Of a stretch of DNA of 64,000 nt, positions 53,773 to 62,126 are shown piece after piece (within the stretch, counting starts at the first letter, position 1; the number at the start of each line of letters is the position of its first letter). The position numbers and the translations under genes were made by a program. The notes beneath the pieces were generated by a model that was not told the DNA's origin, did no database searches, and saw only the letters and a program-made list of their open reading frames with translations. The stretch is from Saccharothrix australiensis (GTDB lineage: Bacteria > Actinomycetota > Actinomycetes > Mycobacteriales > Pseudonocardiaceae): NCBI RefSeq assembly GCF_003634935.1, contig NZ_RBXO01000001.1, forward strand, positions 7,155,501 through 7,219,500, written 5' to 3'.

Positions 53773-54657
53773 CTAGAGCTGGACGGTTTTGAGGAAGTCG
53801 GCTGCCACGTTGGCGATGGTTTCCTTGTCCACGTCCACGCGCTTCACGAGGGTTGCCAGGTTTTCCGTCGTCAGCGCCTGGGAGACCTTGTTCAGCGCGG
53901 CCTTGCCCTTCGCGTCGACCGCGTCCGAGCGCAGCAGCGGCACGATGTTCTGCGCCGGGTACATGTTCTTCGGGTCGGCGAGCTGGACGAAGTCGTTGAC
54001 CGCGATGTCGGCCGACGTCGTGTAGAGGTTGACCACCTGCGCGGAGCCGTCCTTCAGGGCGTCCACGGTGACCGGGCCGCCCGCGTCGGTGGTCTTGATC
54101 TCCTTGAACGTCACGCCGTACAGGTTCTTCACCTTGTCCTGCCACCGCTGGGCCCACTCGCCCGCCGCGCCCAGCACGTACTTCCCGTCGCCGAGGTCGG
54201 CGATGGACTTCACCCCCGAGTCGGCCGTGGCCTTGGTGACCACCAGCACGTCCTTGTCCTCGGCCGCCGCCTTCTCCAGGACCTCCAGACCGGCCGGGAG
54301 CTTCGCCTTCAGGGCCGTGTAGACGGCCTCGTCGGCGGTCTCGGCGTTGTCCTTGGCGAAGTAGTTGAGCAGGTTGCCGGTGTACTCCGGCACCACCCCG
54401 AGCGACTTGTCCTGCAACGCCCGCACGACCAGCTCCCGCGCGCCGATGCCCGACTTGACGGTCACCTTCGCCCCGGTGGTCTTCAACGCGCCGGCGTAGA
54501 CCTCGGCCAGGACCTTGTTCTCGGTGAAGTCGGCCGAACCGACCACCACCTCGCCCGCCGCGGCCTCCTGGCCGCTCCCGCCCAGGTCGTCCTTCGACCC
54601 GCACGCGGAGACGACCAGGGCGGCCGCCGCGACGATGACGGCCAACGTGCGCTTCAT
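53773..54657 (-). CDS. Osmoprotectant ABC transporter substrate-binding lipoprotein (ProX/OsmF type)
   Basis: 294 residues. Lipoprotein signal with lipobox VVSACGS, then a type II periplasmic-type fold: VVVGSADFTENKVLAEVYA, GVVPEYTGNLLNYFAKDN, KDVLVVTKATADSG, QVVNLYTTSADIAV. This matches glycine-betaine/choline/carnitine-binding proteins of the OpuC/Osm class. The ATG overlaps the permease stop (ATGA). Last gene of a four-gene operon with ATPase, permease, permease, binding protein. Imports compatible solutes; exact ligand unknown. Confidence 0.92.
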   Translation of the reverse strand: MKRTLAVIVAAAALVVSACGSKDDLGGSGQEAAAGEVVVGSADFTENKVLAEVYAGALKTTGAKVTVKSGIGARELVVRALQDKSLGVVPEYTGNLLNYFAKDNAETADEAVYTALKAKLPAGLEVLEKAAAEDKDVLVVTKATADSGVKSIADLGDGKYVLGAAGEWAQRWQDKVKNLYGVTFKEIKTTDAGGPVTVDALKDGSAQVVNLYTTSADIAVNDFVQLADPKNMYPAQNIVPLLRSDAVDAKGKAALNKVSQALTTENLATLVKRVDVDKETIANVAADFLKTVQL

Positions 54658-55376
54658 GCCGTACTTCCTCCCACTTCGAGCACCTCGGCCGGCCCGGAGC
54701 GCCGCCGAGGCGGCGCGGACAGCCGCAAACCCTTCGGTACGACGAACTTCCCCGCGATCGCGAGGAGCGCGTCCAGCAGCACCGCCAGCAGCGCGATGAG
54801 CACCGCGCCGCCGACGAACTGCCCGTAGTCGAGCACCCGCAGGCCGTCCAGCAGCGGGCGGCCCAGCGTCTCGATGCCGACGTACGCCGCGACCGACGCC
54901 GTCGCCACGACCTGTAGCGTCGCGTTGCGCACGCCGCCGACCAGCAGCGGCAGCGCGTTCGGCAGCTCAACGCGCCACAGCCGCTGCGCGCCGGTCATCC
55001 CCATGCCGCGCGCGGCGTCCACCACGCCCCGGTCCACGTCCTGGACGCCGGCGTACGCGCCGGCCAGGATCGGCGGCACGGCCAGCACGACCAGGCCGAT
55101 CAGCACGCCGACCTGCCCGCCGCCCGCCACCAGGTAGAGGAACGTGACCAGCCCGAGGGTGGGCAGCGCGCGCACCGCGTTGCCGCCGCCGACCAGCAGC
55201 AGGCCGCCGCGCCCGGTGTGCCCGACGTACAGGCCGAGCGGCACGGCGATCGCGCTCGCCCCGACCACCGCGCCCAGGCAGTACAGCAGGTGGACGCCGA
55301 TCCGCGCGGGGATCGACTTGGGGCCGCTCCAGTTCGCCGCGTCGAACAGCCAGGCGAACGCGTCCAGGAAGATCAC
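54654..55376 (-). CDS. Osmoprotectant ABC transporter permease (second)
   Basis: 240 residues, five to six membrane spans, from GTG 55376 overlapping the preceding stop (GTGA). The coupling block GMGMTGAQRLWRVELPNALPLLVGG and VVATASVAAYVGIETLGRPL are typical of the OpuCB/OpuCD class. A basic C-terminal tail (PPRRRSGPAEV) is cytoplasmic. Works with the other permease, ATPase and binding lipoprotein. Confidence 0.9.
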   Translation of the reverse strand: MIFLDAFAWLFDAANWSGPKSIPARIGVHLLYCLGAVVGASAIAVPLGLYVGHTGRGGLLLVGGGNAVRALPTLGLVTFLYLVAGGGQVGVLIGLVVLAVPPILAGAYAGVQDVDRGVVDAARGMGMTGAQRLWRVELPNALPLLVGGVRNATLQVVATASVAAYVGIETLGRPLLDGLRVLDYGQFVGGAVLIALLAVLLDALLAIAGKFVVPKGLRLSAPPRRRSGPAEVLEVGGSTA

Positions 55377-56032
55377 GACCGGCCCGCCTTCGCCCACGGG
55401 GTCAGCACGTCGCGCAGCGCGACCAGCACGAGGTCCACCACCAGCGCGAGGGCCAGGGTGAGCGCGATGCCGACGATGATCGGCGCGAGGTAGCGCTGCC
55501 GGAAGCCGTCGGTGAACAGCGCGCCCAGGCCGCCCGTGCCGATCAGCGCGCCGACGCTGACGAGGCTGATGTTGCTGACCGAGCCGACCCGCACGCCCGC
55601 CGCGAGCACCGGCACGGCCAGCGGCAGCTCCACCGCCAGGAACCGCCGCCACGGCCGGAAGCCCATCGCGGTGGCCGCGGCCGTCACGTGCGCGGGCACG
55701 GCGTCCAGCGCGTCCACCACCGGCCGCACCAGCAGGGCCGTGGTGTAGGCGGTCAGCGCGACGACCACGTTCAGCGGGTCGAGCACCCTGGTCCCGATGA
55801 GCGCCGGGATGATCGCGAACAACGCCAGCGACGGGATGGTGTACAGCGCGTTGGCCGCGTTCACCAGGACCCGGTTGACCCACCGGAACCGGTGGCACAC
55901 CAGGCCGAGCACGACGGCGAGCACGATCGACAGCACCAGCGGCAGCAGCGACAGGTAGACGTGCTCCAGCAGCATCGACAGCAACGCCGAGCGGGTGCCC
56001 GCGTCGCCGAGGTACCCGACGAGGTCACCCAC
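55373..56032 (-). CDS. Osmoprotectant ABC transporter permease (first)
   Basis: 219 residues from GTG 56032, which lies 8 nt inside the ATPase gene. MLLEHVYLSLLPLVLSIVLA, NALYTIPSLALFAIIP and the coupling block AMGFRPWRRFLAVELPLAVP, then SVGALIGTGGLGALFTDG, define the betaine/choline permease family. Heterodimer partner of the second permease, with overlapping genes implying coupled synthesis. Confidence 0.9.
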   Translation of the reverse strand: MGDLVGYLGDAGTRSALLSMLLEHVYLSLLPLVLSIVLAVVLGLVCHRFRWVNRVLVNAANALYTIPSLALFAIIPALIGTRVLDPLNVVVALTAYTTALLVRPVVDALDAVPAHVTAAATAMGFRPWRRFLAVELPLAVPVLAAGVRVGSVSNISLVSVGALIGTGGLGALFTDGFRQRYLAPIIVGIALTLALALVVDLVLVALRDVLTPWAKAGRS

Positions 56033-57065
56033 GGCTGCTCGCGATCGCGTCCAGCACCTGGTGCGCCTCCACGACGCCGACGAGCCGGCCGTCCGCGTCG
56101 ACCACCACGCCCAGCCCGGACGGCGACGACAGCGCGGCGTCCAGCGCGCCGCGGACCGGGCCGCCCCGCTCGTAGAGCGAGCCGCCGGGCACCACCGCGC
56201 CGTCCGGCGAGACCCAGCCGCGCGGCCGCCCGTCGGCGTCGGCGAGCACCTGCCACGCCCCGGACGCGACGGCCTCGCCGACCACGCGCGCGGCGGCGAC
56301 CTCCACTCCGGACGCGTCCACAAAGGACAGGCTGCGGTAGCCGCGGTCCTTGCCGACGAACGAGGCCACGAAGTCGTCGGCGGGGTGCGCCAGCAGCTCG
56401 GCGGGCGGCGCGTACTGGGCCAGGACCCCGCCCTCCCGGAACACCGCCACCTTCTCGCCGATGCGCACGGCCTCGTCGATGTCGTGCGTGACGAAGACGA
56501 TGGTCTTGTCCAGCTCGGCCTGCAACCGCAGCAGCTCGTCCTGGAGCCCTTCCCGGACCACCGGGTCGACGGCGCTGAACGGCTCGTCCATCAGCAGCAC
56601 GGGCGGGTCGGCGGCGAGCGCGCGGGCCACGCCGACGCGCTGCTGCTGGCCGCCGGACAGCTGTGCCGGGTAGCGCTTGCCCAGGTCGGCGGGCAGCCCC
56701 ACCCGCTCCAGCAGCTCGGCCGCGCGCGAGCGGGCGGCGGCCCTCTTCCAGCCGGACAGCAGCGGCACGGTGGCCACGTTGTCCAGCACGGTGCGGTGCG
56801 GGAACAGGCCGGCCTGCTGGATCACGTACCCGATGCCGCGCCGCAGCCGGGGCGGGTCGACGGTCGAGACGTCCTCACCCGCCACCAGGACCGTGCCCGA
56901 GGTCGGGTCGACCATCCGGTTCACCATGCGCAGCGACGTCGTCTTGCCGCAGCCGGACGGGCCGACGAAGACCGTGATCGTGCCCGCCTCGACCACGAGG
57001 TCCAGGCCGTTCACCGCGATCGTCCCGTCGTCGAACCGCTTGGTCACGCCGCGGAACTCGATCAC
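56025..57065 (-). CDS. Osmoprotectant ABC transporter ATPase with CBS domain
   Basis: 346 residues from GTG 57065; GGGGAGGG about 8 nt upstream. Walker A FVGPSGCGKTTSLRMVNR, signature QLSGGQQQRVGVARAL, Walker B VLLMDEPFSAVDPVV, H-loop FVTHDIDEAVRIGEK. The C-terminal 90 or so residues hold a CBS-type region (GALDAALSSPSGLGVVVDAD, GRLVGVVEAHQVLDAI), the part that senses ionic strength in OpuA-like importers or c-di-AMP in others. First gene of the operon; TACTGT (57109 to 57104) may be its -10. Confidence 0.92.
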   Translation of the reverse strand: MIEFRGVTKRFDDGTIAVNGLDLVVEAGTITVFVGPSGCGKTTSLRMVNRMVDPTSGTVLVAGEDVSTVDPPRLRRGIGYVIQQAGLFPHRTVLDNVATVPLLSGWKRAAARSRAAELLERVGLPADLGKRYPAQLSGGQQQRVGVARALAADPPVLLMDEPFSAVDPVVREGLQDELLRLQAELDKTIVFVTHDIDEAVRIGEKVAVFREGGVLAQYAPPAELLAHPADDFVASFVGKDRGYRSLSFVDASGVEVAAARVVGEAVASGAWQVLADADGRPRGWVSPDGAVVPGGSLYERGGPVRGALDAALSSPSGLGVVVDADGRLVGVVEAHQVLDAIASSRG

Positions 57066-57103
57066 CCGTGGTCCCTCCCCGTCGGTGGCATCGGCGACGA
57101 ACG

Positions 57104-57159
57104 ACAGTAGCCCGTTCGCCGGACCGCGGCACGGCGTTCCAGGATTCGGTCAGTAGGCT
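57104..57159. promoter_or_regulatory. Divergent promoters between the importer and the BpsA-like gene
   Basis: Minus strand: TACTGT (57109 to 57104), about 38 nt before the ATPase GTG. Plus strand: TAGGCT (57154-57159), 9 nt before GTG 57169. Confidence 0.45.
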
Positions 57160-57168
57160 GCACCGGTT

Positions 57169-58707
57169 GTGGCCACCGAACCAGTCCGCGCGCTGTTGGC
57201 ATCGCACGGCGTGCACGCCCGCAAACTCCGCCGCGTGCTGGCGCTGCTCGGCGCCGACTGGCACCCGCTGGCGGAGCTGGTCCGCCTGCCCGCGGTGCCC
57301 CGCCGCACCGTGCAGGACCTGCTGAAGGCGCTGGACGAGGACCTCGAAACCAGCGGCGACCGGTACCGCATCGCGCCGGCGCGGGTGGCGGCCTACGCCG
57401 AGTTCACGGAGGGCCGCGGGTTCGCCGCGGACACCGACCCGCTCGACGCCCTCGTGTCGAGGAACACGTCCCACCTCCGGGCGATCCTCGCCGACGTCGC
57501 CGCCGTGCCGCCCCCGCTGGCCTCCCTGGACCACGTCCAGGCGACCGCCGAGACGGTGCTGAAGCGGGCGCTGTGGCTGGACTCGCGGTACGACCTGGAC
57601 GGTCGCGTGCTGCTGTGCCTCGGCGACCACGACCTCACGTCGCTCGCGGTGGCCGCGGTCAACCCGGCCGCCTCGGTGGTCGTGGTCGACGTGGACGACC
57701 GCCTGCTGGAGTACGTCGAGGAACGCTCCGGCGGCCGGGTGCGCACGTTCCACGCCGACTTCCGGTTCGGCCTGCCGCCCGCGCTGCTGGAGTCGGCGGA
57801 CCTCGTGTTCAGCGACCCGCCCTACACGCCGGAGGGCGTGGGCCTGTTCGCCGGCCGCGCCGTCGAGTGCCTGGCCGACCCGGGGCGGGGGCGGGTGCTG
57901 CTCGCCTACGGGTTCAGCGACCGCACGCCCGCGCTCGGCCTGAAGGTGCAGCAGGAGCTCCAGCGCCTTGGCCTGGTGTTCGAGGCGATCCTGCCCGCGT
58001 TCCACCGGTTCGACGGCGCGCAGGCCATCGGCAGCGCCGCCGACCTGTACGTGTGCCGCCCCACGACGCGCCGCTCCGTCACGCCGGGCCGGACCGCCAT
58101 CTACACGCACGGGCCGCAGTCGGTGGAGGCGACCGGTCCGGGCGCGGAGGCGTTGCGCGCGCTGGTGGACCTGGCGCCGCGGCCCGAGTCGTCACCGCCG
58201 CCCAAGCCACGCGCGCCCGGCTGGGCGGACCCGATCGGCAAGGGGGCGGCGTCGCTGGCCGTCGACCTGTCGGGCGATCCGGGTCCGTGGCTGCTGCGGA
58301 CGCTCCTGGCGTGCTCGCCGGGCCGGATGGCGGCCCTGGTGCCCAACAACCACCCGGACGTGTCGTCGGCCGCCGGCCAGCACGCGCTCACGGCGCTGGT
58401 GGACACGCGGTTCGCGCTGCGGTTCCTGCGGTCCACCCCGGACGGCAGGCACTGCGTCGTGGTGGCGGACCAGGTGCTCGCGGGCACCCTGGACCCCGGT
58501 GGGCTGGCGGTGCGGGAGGTGCTGATGCGGGCGCACGGGAAGCTCGGCAACGTGTGGCGGGAGGCGCTCACCACCGCGCTGCGCGTCACCAAGCGCGAGG
58601 CGCGCGACCGCATCGGCGAGCACGACGACCTGGAGCACCGGCTGATCGACCTGCCCCGGCACCGGATCGCGGCGCTGCTGCCGCTGATCCGGGCGTCGGC
58701 GAGTTGA
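57169..58707 (+). CDS. BpsA-like (bis-aminopropyl spermidine synthase family) protein with C-terminal extension
   Basis: 512 residues. An N-terminal winged-helix part (HARKLRRVLALLGADW, PRRTVQDLLKALDEDLE) is followed by a class I methyltransferase-type fold with LLCLGDHDLTSLAVAAV, VVVVDVDDRLLEYVEE and LVFSDPPYTPEGVGLF. GDHDL and DPPYT are landmarks of the branched-polyamine aminopropyltransferases. Thermophile enzymes have about 350 residues, so the last 180 or so (from about 330, IGKGAASLAVDLSGDPGPWL onward) are extra and look like a second alpha/beta domain. A mesophile making branched polyamines is not expected; the real reaction may differ. Start GTG, probably leaderless. Confidence 0.8.
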   Translation: MATEPVRALLASHGVHARKLRRVLALLGADWHPLAELVRLPAVPRRTVQDLLKALDEDLETSGDRYRIAPARVAAYAEFTEGRGFAADTDPLDALVSRNTSHLRAILADVAAVPPPLASLDHVQATAETVLKRALWLDSRYDLDGRVLLCLGDHDLTSLAVAAVNPAASVVVVDVDDRLLEYVEERSGGRVRTFHADFRFGLPPALLESADLVFSDPPYTPEGVGLFAGRAVECLADPGRGRVLLAYGFSDRTPALGLKVQQELQRLGLVFEAILPAFHRFDGAQAIGSAADLYVCRPTTRRSVTPGRTAIYTHGPQSVEATGPGAEALRALVDLAPRPESSPPPKPRAPGWADPIGKGAASLAVDLSGDPGPWLLRTLLACSPGRMAALVPNNHPDVSSAAGQHALTALVDTRFALRFLRSTPDGRHCVVVADQVLAGTLDPGGLAVREVLMRAHGKLGNVWREALTTALRVTKREARDRIGEHDDLEHRLIDLPRHRIAALLPLIRASAS

Positions 58708-58733
58708 CCGGAACCGGCTCGCCGGGCCGGTCA
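58705..58733. terminator. Convergent terminator whose arms contain both stop codons
   Basis: TGACCGG at 58705-58711 pairs with CCGGTCA at 58727-58733, with an inner CCGG/CCGG pair. The left arm starts with the TGA of the BpsA-like gene and the right arm ends with the (reverse) TGA of the GGDEF-EAL gene. Confidence 0.65.
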
Positions 58734-61700
58734 GCCCGCGCGGGGCACGTGCAGCGGGCCCAGCGCCAGCACGGACCGGAACTCCTTGGGCGGCACGGGG
58801 CGGGAGAACAGCCAGCCCTGGTAGGCGTCGACCCCGACGCCGCGCAGCACGTGGAACTGGGTGGCGGTCTCCACGCCCTCGGCCACGCACTTGCGGCCCA
58901 TCGCGCGGGCCATGTCCACCACCGCCCGCGCCACCGCGAAGTCCGACGAGTCGTTGCCCACACCGGAGACGAACCGGCGGTCCACCTTGATGATCTGCGC
59001 CGGCAGGTCCTTCAACCGCGCCAACGACGAATACCCCGTGCCGAAGTCGTCCACCGCGAACCGGATACCCCGCGCCACCAACTCGTCCATCGACTGCCGC
59101 ACCCGCGAGGGCAGGTCCACCAGCGCCGTCTCCACCAACTCCAGCACCACCCGGTCCCACGGCACACCCGCCTCGGCGATCGCGTCCGCCACCACGTCCA
59201 CGAACTCCGGATCACCCGGCACCAACCCCGCCAGGTTCACCGCCACCGACACCGGCCGGCCGTTCGGCGCCGGCCACGCCGCCGCCTCCCGCAACGCCGA
59301 ACGCAACACCCACCGGTCCAACTCCCGCAACAGGTCACCCTGCTCGGCCACCGGCAGGAACACATCCGGCGGCAACAGACCCCGATCCGGGTGCGGCCAC
59401 CGCACCAACGCCTCGGCCGTCTCCACCACCCCGTCCACCCCCACCACCGGCTGGAAGTGCAACGCCAACCCGTCGTGCGCCAACGCCTCCCGCAACTGGC
59501 CCTCCAGGTGCACCTGCCGATCCGCCGAAGCGATCAACGCCGCACTGGCCAACGCCACCCGCCCCGCACCCGACCGCTTCGCCTCGAACATCGCCGCGTC
59601 CGCGAACCGCAACAGGTCGTTCCCCGTCGCCCGCGCCCCGTTGGGCACCGCCGCCCCGATCGACGCCGACACCCGCACCAACTGCCCGTGCACCGGCACC
59701 GCCGTCCGCAACAACCCCGCCACCCGCGTCGCCAACGCGTCCACACCACCGACCCGGTCGATGTCCTCGCAGATGATCACGTACTCGTCACCGGACAACC
59801 GCGCCGCCGTGCACCCCTCCGGCAGACCACCCTCCAACCGCCGCGCCAACGCCACCAACAACTCGTCACCCGCGTCGTGCCCCAACGAATCGTTGACCCG
59901 CTTGAAGTTGTCGATGTCGCAGAACAACACCGCCACCCGCGACCGGTCCTCCGACGCCAACAACCGCGCCAGCATCTCCTTCACCAGCGCCCGGTTCGGC
60001 AGACCCGTCAACTCGTCGTGCGTCGCCTGATGACGCAACGCCTCCGACGCACGACGACGCTCCGTGATGTCCTGGAACACCGTCAACCAGAACCGACGAC
60101 CGTCATCCTGCACCGACAACGCGATGTGCAACTCGCAGTACACCCGCTCACCGTCGGGGCGGACCATGATGCGCTGCGGGATGCGGTGCACGCCCAGCTC
60201 GACCATGCGGCTCACCGAGTCCAGCCGGCTCCCCACGTCGTCGGGGTGCGTCAGCTGCTCGGCGGTCTTGCCGCGCAGCTGCTCCAGGTCCATGCCGAGC
60301 AGGTCGCACAGGGCGTCGTTGGCGTCCACCAACCGCTCGGCCTCGTCGAACAGGCCGATGCCGACCGGCGTCAGCGACACCAGGTCGGCGAACCGCTGGC
60401 CGGCCCGCCGCATCCGGGTCTCGGCGGCCCGCTGCTCGGTGACGTCCTGCGCGGTGCCCACGGCGAGCGGCCTGCCGTCCTGGCCCCGCACCACCACGCC
60501 GTGGCTGCGGAACACGCGGACCTTGCCGTCGCGGCGCAGGATGCGGTGCTCGCACTGCACCGGCACCCCGTCGGCCGCGAGCTGCTGCCACAGGTCCTCG
60601 ACCCACGCGCGGTCCTCGGGGTGCACCAGGTCCAGGTAGGTCTGGAAGCGGGTGGGCTCGTCGCGCGGCACGCCGAACAGGTCGGCCAGCATGTCCGACC
60701 ACACCGCGTCGCCGGTCTGGAGGTTCCACTCCCACACGCCCAGCCGCGCCGCCCGCTGCGCGTCGGCGAGCCGCCGCCGGTCGTCGCCCAGCTGCCGCTC
60801 CAGCGCACGCGCCTCGGTGACGTCCTGGACGGTGCCGTGGAAGCGGCGCAGCCGGCCGCCCTCGAACTCGGGCCGCGCGCGGCAGATGTAGGCGCGGTCG
60901 CCGGACCTGCTGCGCACCTCCGCCTCGAAGGTCTCCTCGTCCTCGGCGCGCAGCAGCTTCCGGCGCAACGCCTCCACCGCCGCCCGGTCCTCCGGGTGCA
61001 CGCCGCTGAGCAGGTCGTCGCCGGGCACGATGCCGACGTCGGCGTACATCTCCAGCAACACCTCGCTGCGGTGCACGGCCCTGGTCGCCACCTCGTAGCT
61101 CCAGCTGCCGATGCGCGCGATGCGCTGCGCCTCCAGCAGCCGGGCGCGCTCGGTCTCCAGGGCGCGGTCGGCGCGCCACTGCGCCGTGATGTCGCGGATG
61201 TACCCGGTGATGAACTGGGTCCGGCCGTCGGCTCTCAGCTTGGCCTCGGCGACGCCGCGCAGCCAGCGCACCTCGCCGTCCGGCCGGACGATCCGGTAGA
61301 CGATGTCGATCGGGTGGCCGTCGAGCGCGCGGTTGGCCCAGTAGCCGGCCACCATGTCGTGGTCGTCGGGGTGGACCACGTCCAGCACGGCCTGCGCGCC
61401 CGGCACGACCTCGCCCGGCCGCCTGCCGATCATCTCGTAGTGCGACTCGGACCAGACCGTGACGCCGGTCGTCGGGTCGTACTCCCACGAGCCGATCTGG
61501 GCCACCCGCTGCACGGTCCGCAGCCTGCGCTGCTCGTCGCGCAGGTCCTCGGCGGCCTTGGCCAGGTCGGACACGTCCACCAGCAGCACGGCGTGCAGGC
61601 CCTTCCCGGCTACCGGGTGGCGCACCGCGCGGACCGGCAGCAGGCCGCCGTCGACCTGCCGGAGCCGCAGGTCGGCGGGTTCGCCCGCGAGCAGCTCGCC

Positions 61701-61901
61701 GAGCCTGCGGCCGACCAGGTCCTCGGGGCAGCGCGCGTTCGCGAGCGCCGCGACGGCGGCGTTGGCGCGCCTGACGACGCCCTCGGTGTCGCACAGCAGC
61801 GTGGGCGCCTCGGGGAGCGGGATGCCGTCGAGCGCGGTCGGCTCCCCCGCGGGGCGCGCAGGGCCGAGCACCACCGGAGCGCGTCCAACCCGCTTGGGCA
61901 C
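58731..61901 (-). CDS. Cytoplasmic PAS(x5)-GGDEF-EAL cyclic-di-GMP enzyme
   Basis: 1056 residues, no membrane segment. About five PAS/PAC units (30-110, 135-240, 260-370, 385-500, 505-620; for example IGSWEYDPTTGVTVWSES, VVHPDDHDMVAGYW) precede a GGDEF domain (ATHDELTGLPNRALVKEML, active site RLSGDEYVI, that is SGDEY) and an EAL domain (AEALVRWPHPDRG, VDDFGTGYSSLARLKDLP, IKVDRRFV, CVAEGVETA). Both catalytic sites look usable. Start GTG, with GGAAGGTGGG upstream. Residues about 587-972 have a different codon style from the rest (TTG Leu, GGG/GGT Gly), suggesting a recombined module. A long hairpin lies 60 nt upstream. Confidence 0.93.
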   Translation of the reverse strand: MPKRVGRAPVVLGPARPAGEPTALDGIPLPEAPTLLCDTEGVVRRANAAVAALANARCPEDLVGRRLGELLAGEPADLRLRQVDGGLLPVRAVRHPVAGKGLHAVLLVDVSDLAKAAEDLRDEQRRLRTVQRVAQIGSWEYDPTTGVTVWSESHYEMIGRRPGEVVPGAQAVLDVVHPDDHDMVAGYWANRALDGHPIDIVYRIVRPDGEVRWLRGVAEAKLRADGRTQFITGYIRDITAQWRADRALETERARLLEAQRIARIGSWSYEVATRAVHRSEVLLEMYADVGIVPGDDLLSGVHPEDRAAVEALRRKLLRAEDEETFEAEVRSRSGDRAYICRARPEFEGGRLRRFHGTVQDVTEARALERQLGDDRRRLADAQRAARLGVWEWNLQTGDAVWSDMLADLFGVPRDEPTRFQTYLDLVHPEDRAWVEDLWQQLAADGVPVQCEHRILRRDGKVRVFRSHGVVVRGQDGRPLAVGTAQDVTEQRAAETRMRRAGQRFADLVSLTPVGIGLFDEAERLVDANDALCDLLGMDLEQLRGKTAEQLTHPDDVGSRLDSVSRMVELGVHRIPQRIMVRPDGERVYCELHIALSVQDDGRRFWLTVFQDITERRRASEALRHQATHDELTGLPNRALVKEMLARLLASEDRSRVAVLFCDIDNFKRVNDSLGHDAGDELLVALARRLEGGLPEGCTAARLSGDEYVIICEDIDRVGGVDALATRVAGLLRTAVPVHGQLVRVSASIGAAVPNGARATGNDLLRFADAAMFEAKRSGAGRVALASAALIASADRQVHLEGQLREALAHDGLALHFQPVVGVDGVVETAEALVRWPHPDRGLLPPDVFLPVAEQGDLLRELDRWVLRSALREAAAWPAPNGRPVSVAVNLAGLVPGDPEFVDVVADAIAEAGVPWDRVVLELVETALVDLPSRVRQSMDELVARGIRFAVDDFGTGYSSLARLKDLPAQIIKVDRRFVSGVGNDSSDFAVARAVVDMARAMGRKCVAEGVETATQFHVLRGVGVDAYQGWLFSRPVPPKEFRSVLALGPLHVPRAG

Positions 61902-61960
61902 GGTCCCACCTTCCCGTGTCTACGGCAGGGATGAACCGGCCCGACCGCACCCGAATACGG

Positions 61961-62001
61961 CGTCCCTCTCCACGGGCAATATTCACCCGAGGAGAGGGAC
62001 G
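61961..62001 (-). terminator. Strong hairpin between malic enzyme and the GGDEF-EAL gene
   Basis: CGTCCCTCTCC pairs perfectly with GGAGAGGGACG; an inner CGGG/CCCG pair closes a CAATATTCA loop. It is about 125 nt after the malic enzyme stop and 60 nt before the GGDEF-EAL start, so it is either a late terminator or a leader structure. The rest of 61902-62126 shows nothing clear. Confidence 0.5.
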
Positions 62002-62126
62002 GTAGCGCTTCGGAGCGTCATCGCCCATACCCTCTTCGGGCTAACGAAGCCGCGCAGCGGTGGTTACGTCGTCCCGATGAGCCGAATGGACGGATGCGGC
62101 CGGAGCTCTCCCACTCCGACTGGACG

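Noticed and set aside
61902-62126. Cyclic-di-GMP riboswitch before the GGDEF-EAL gene
   Set aside because: The hairpin present lacks the GEMM core; it looks like a plain terminator or leader stem.
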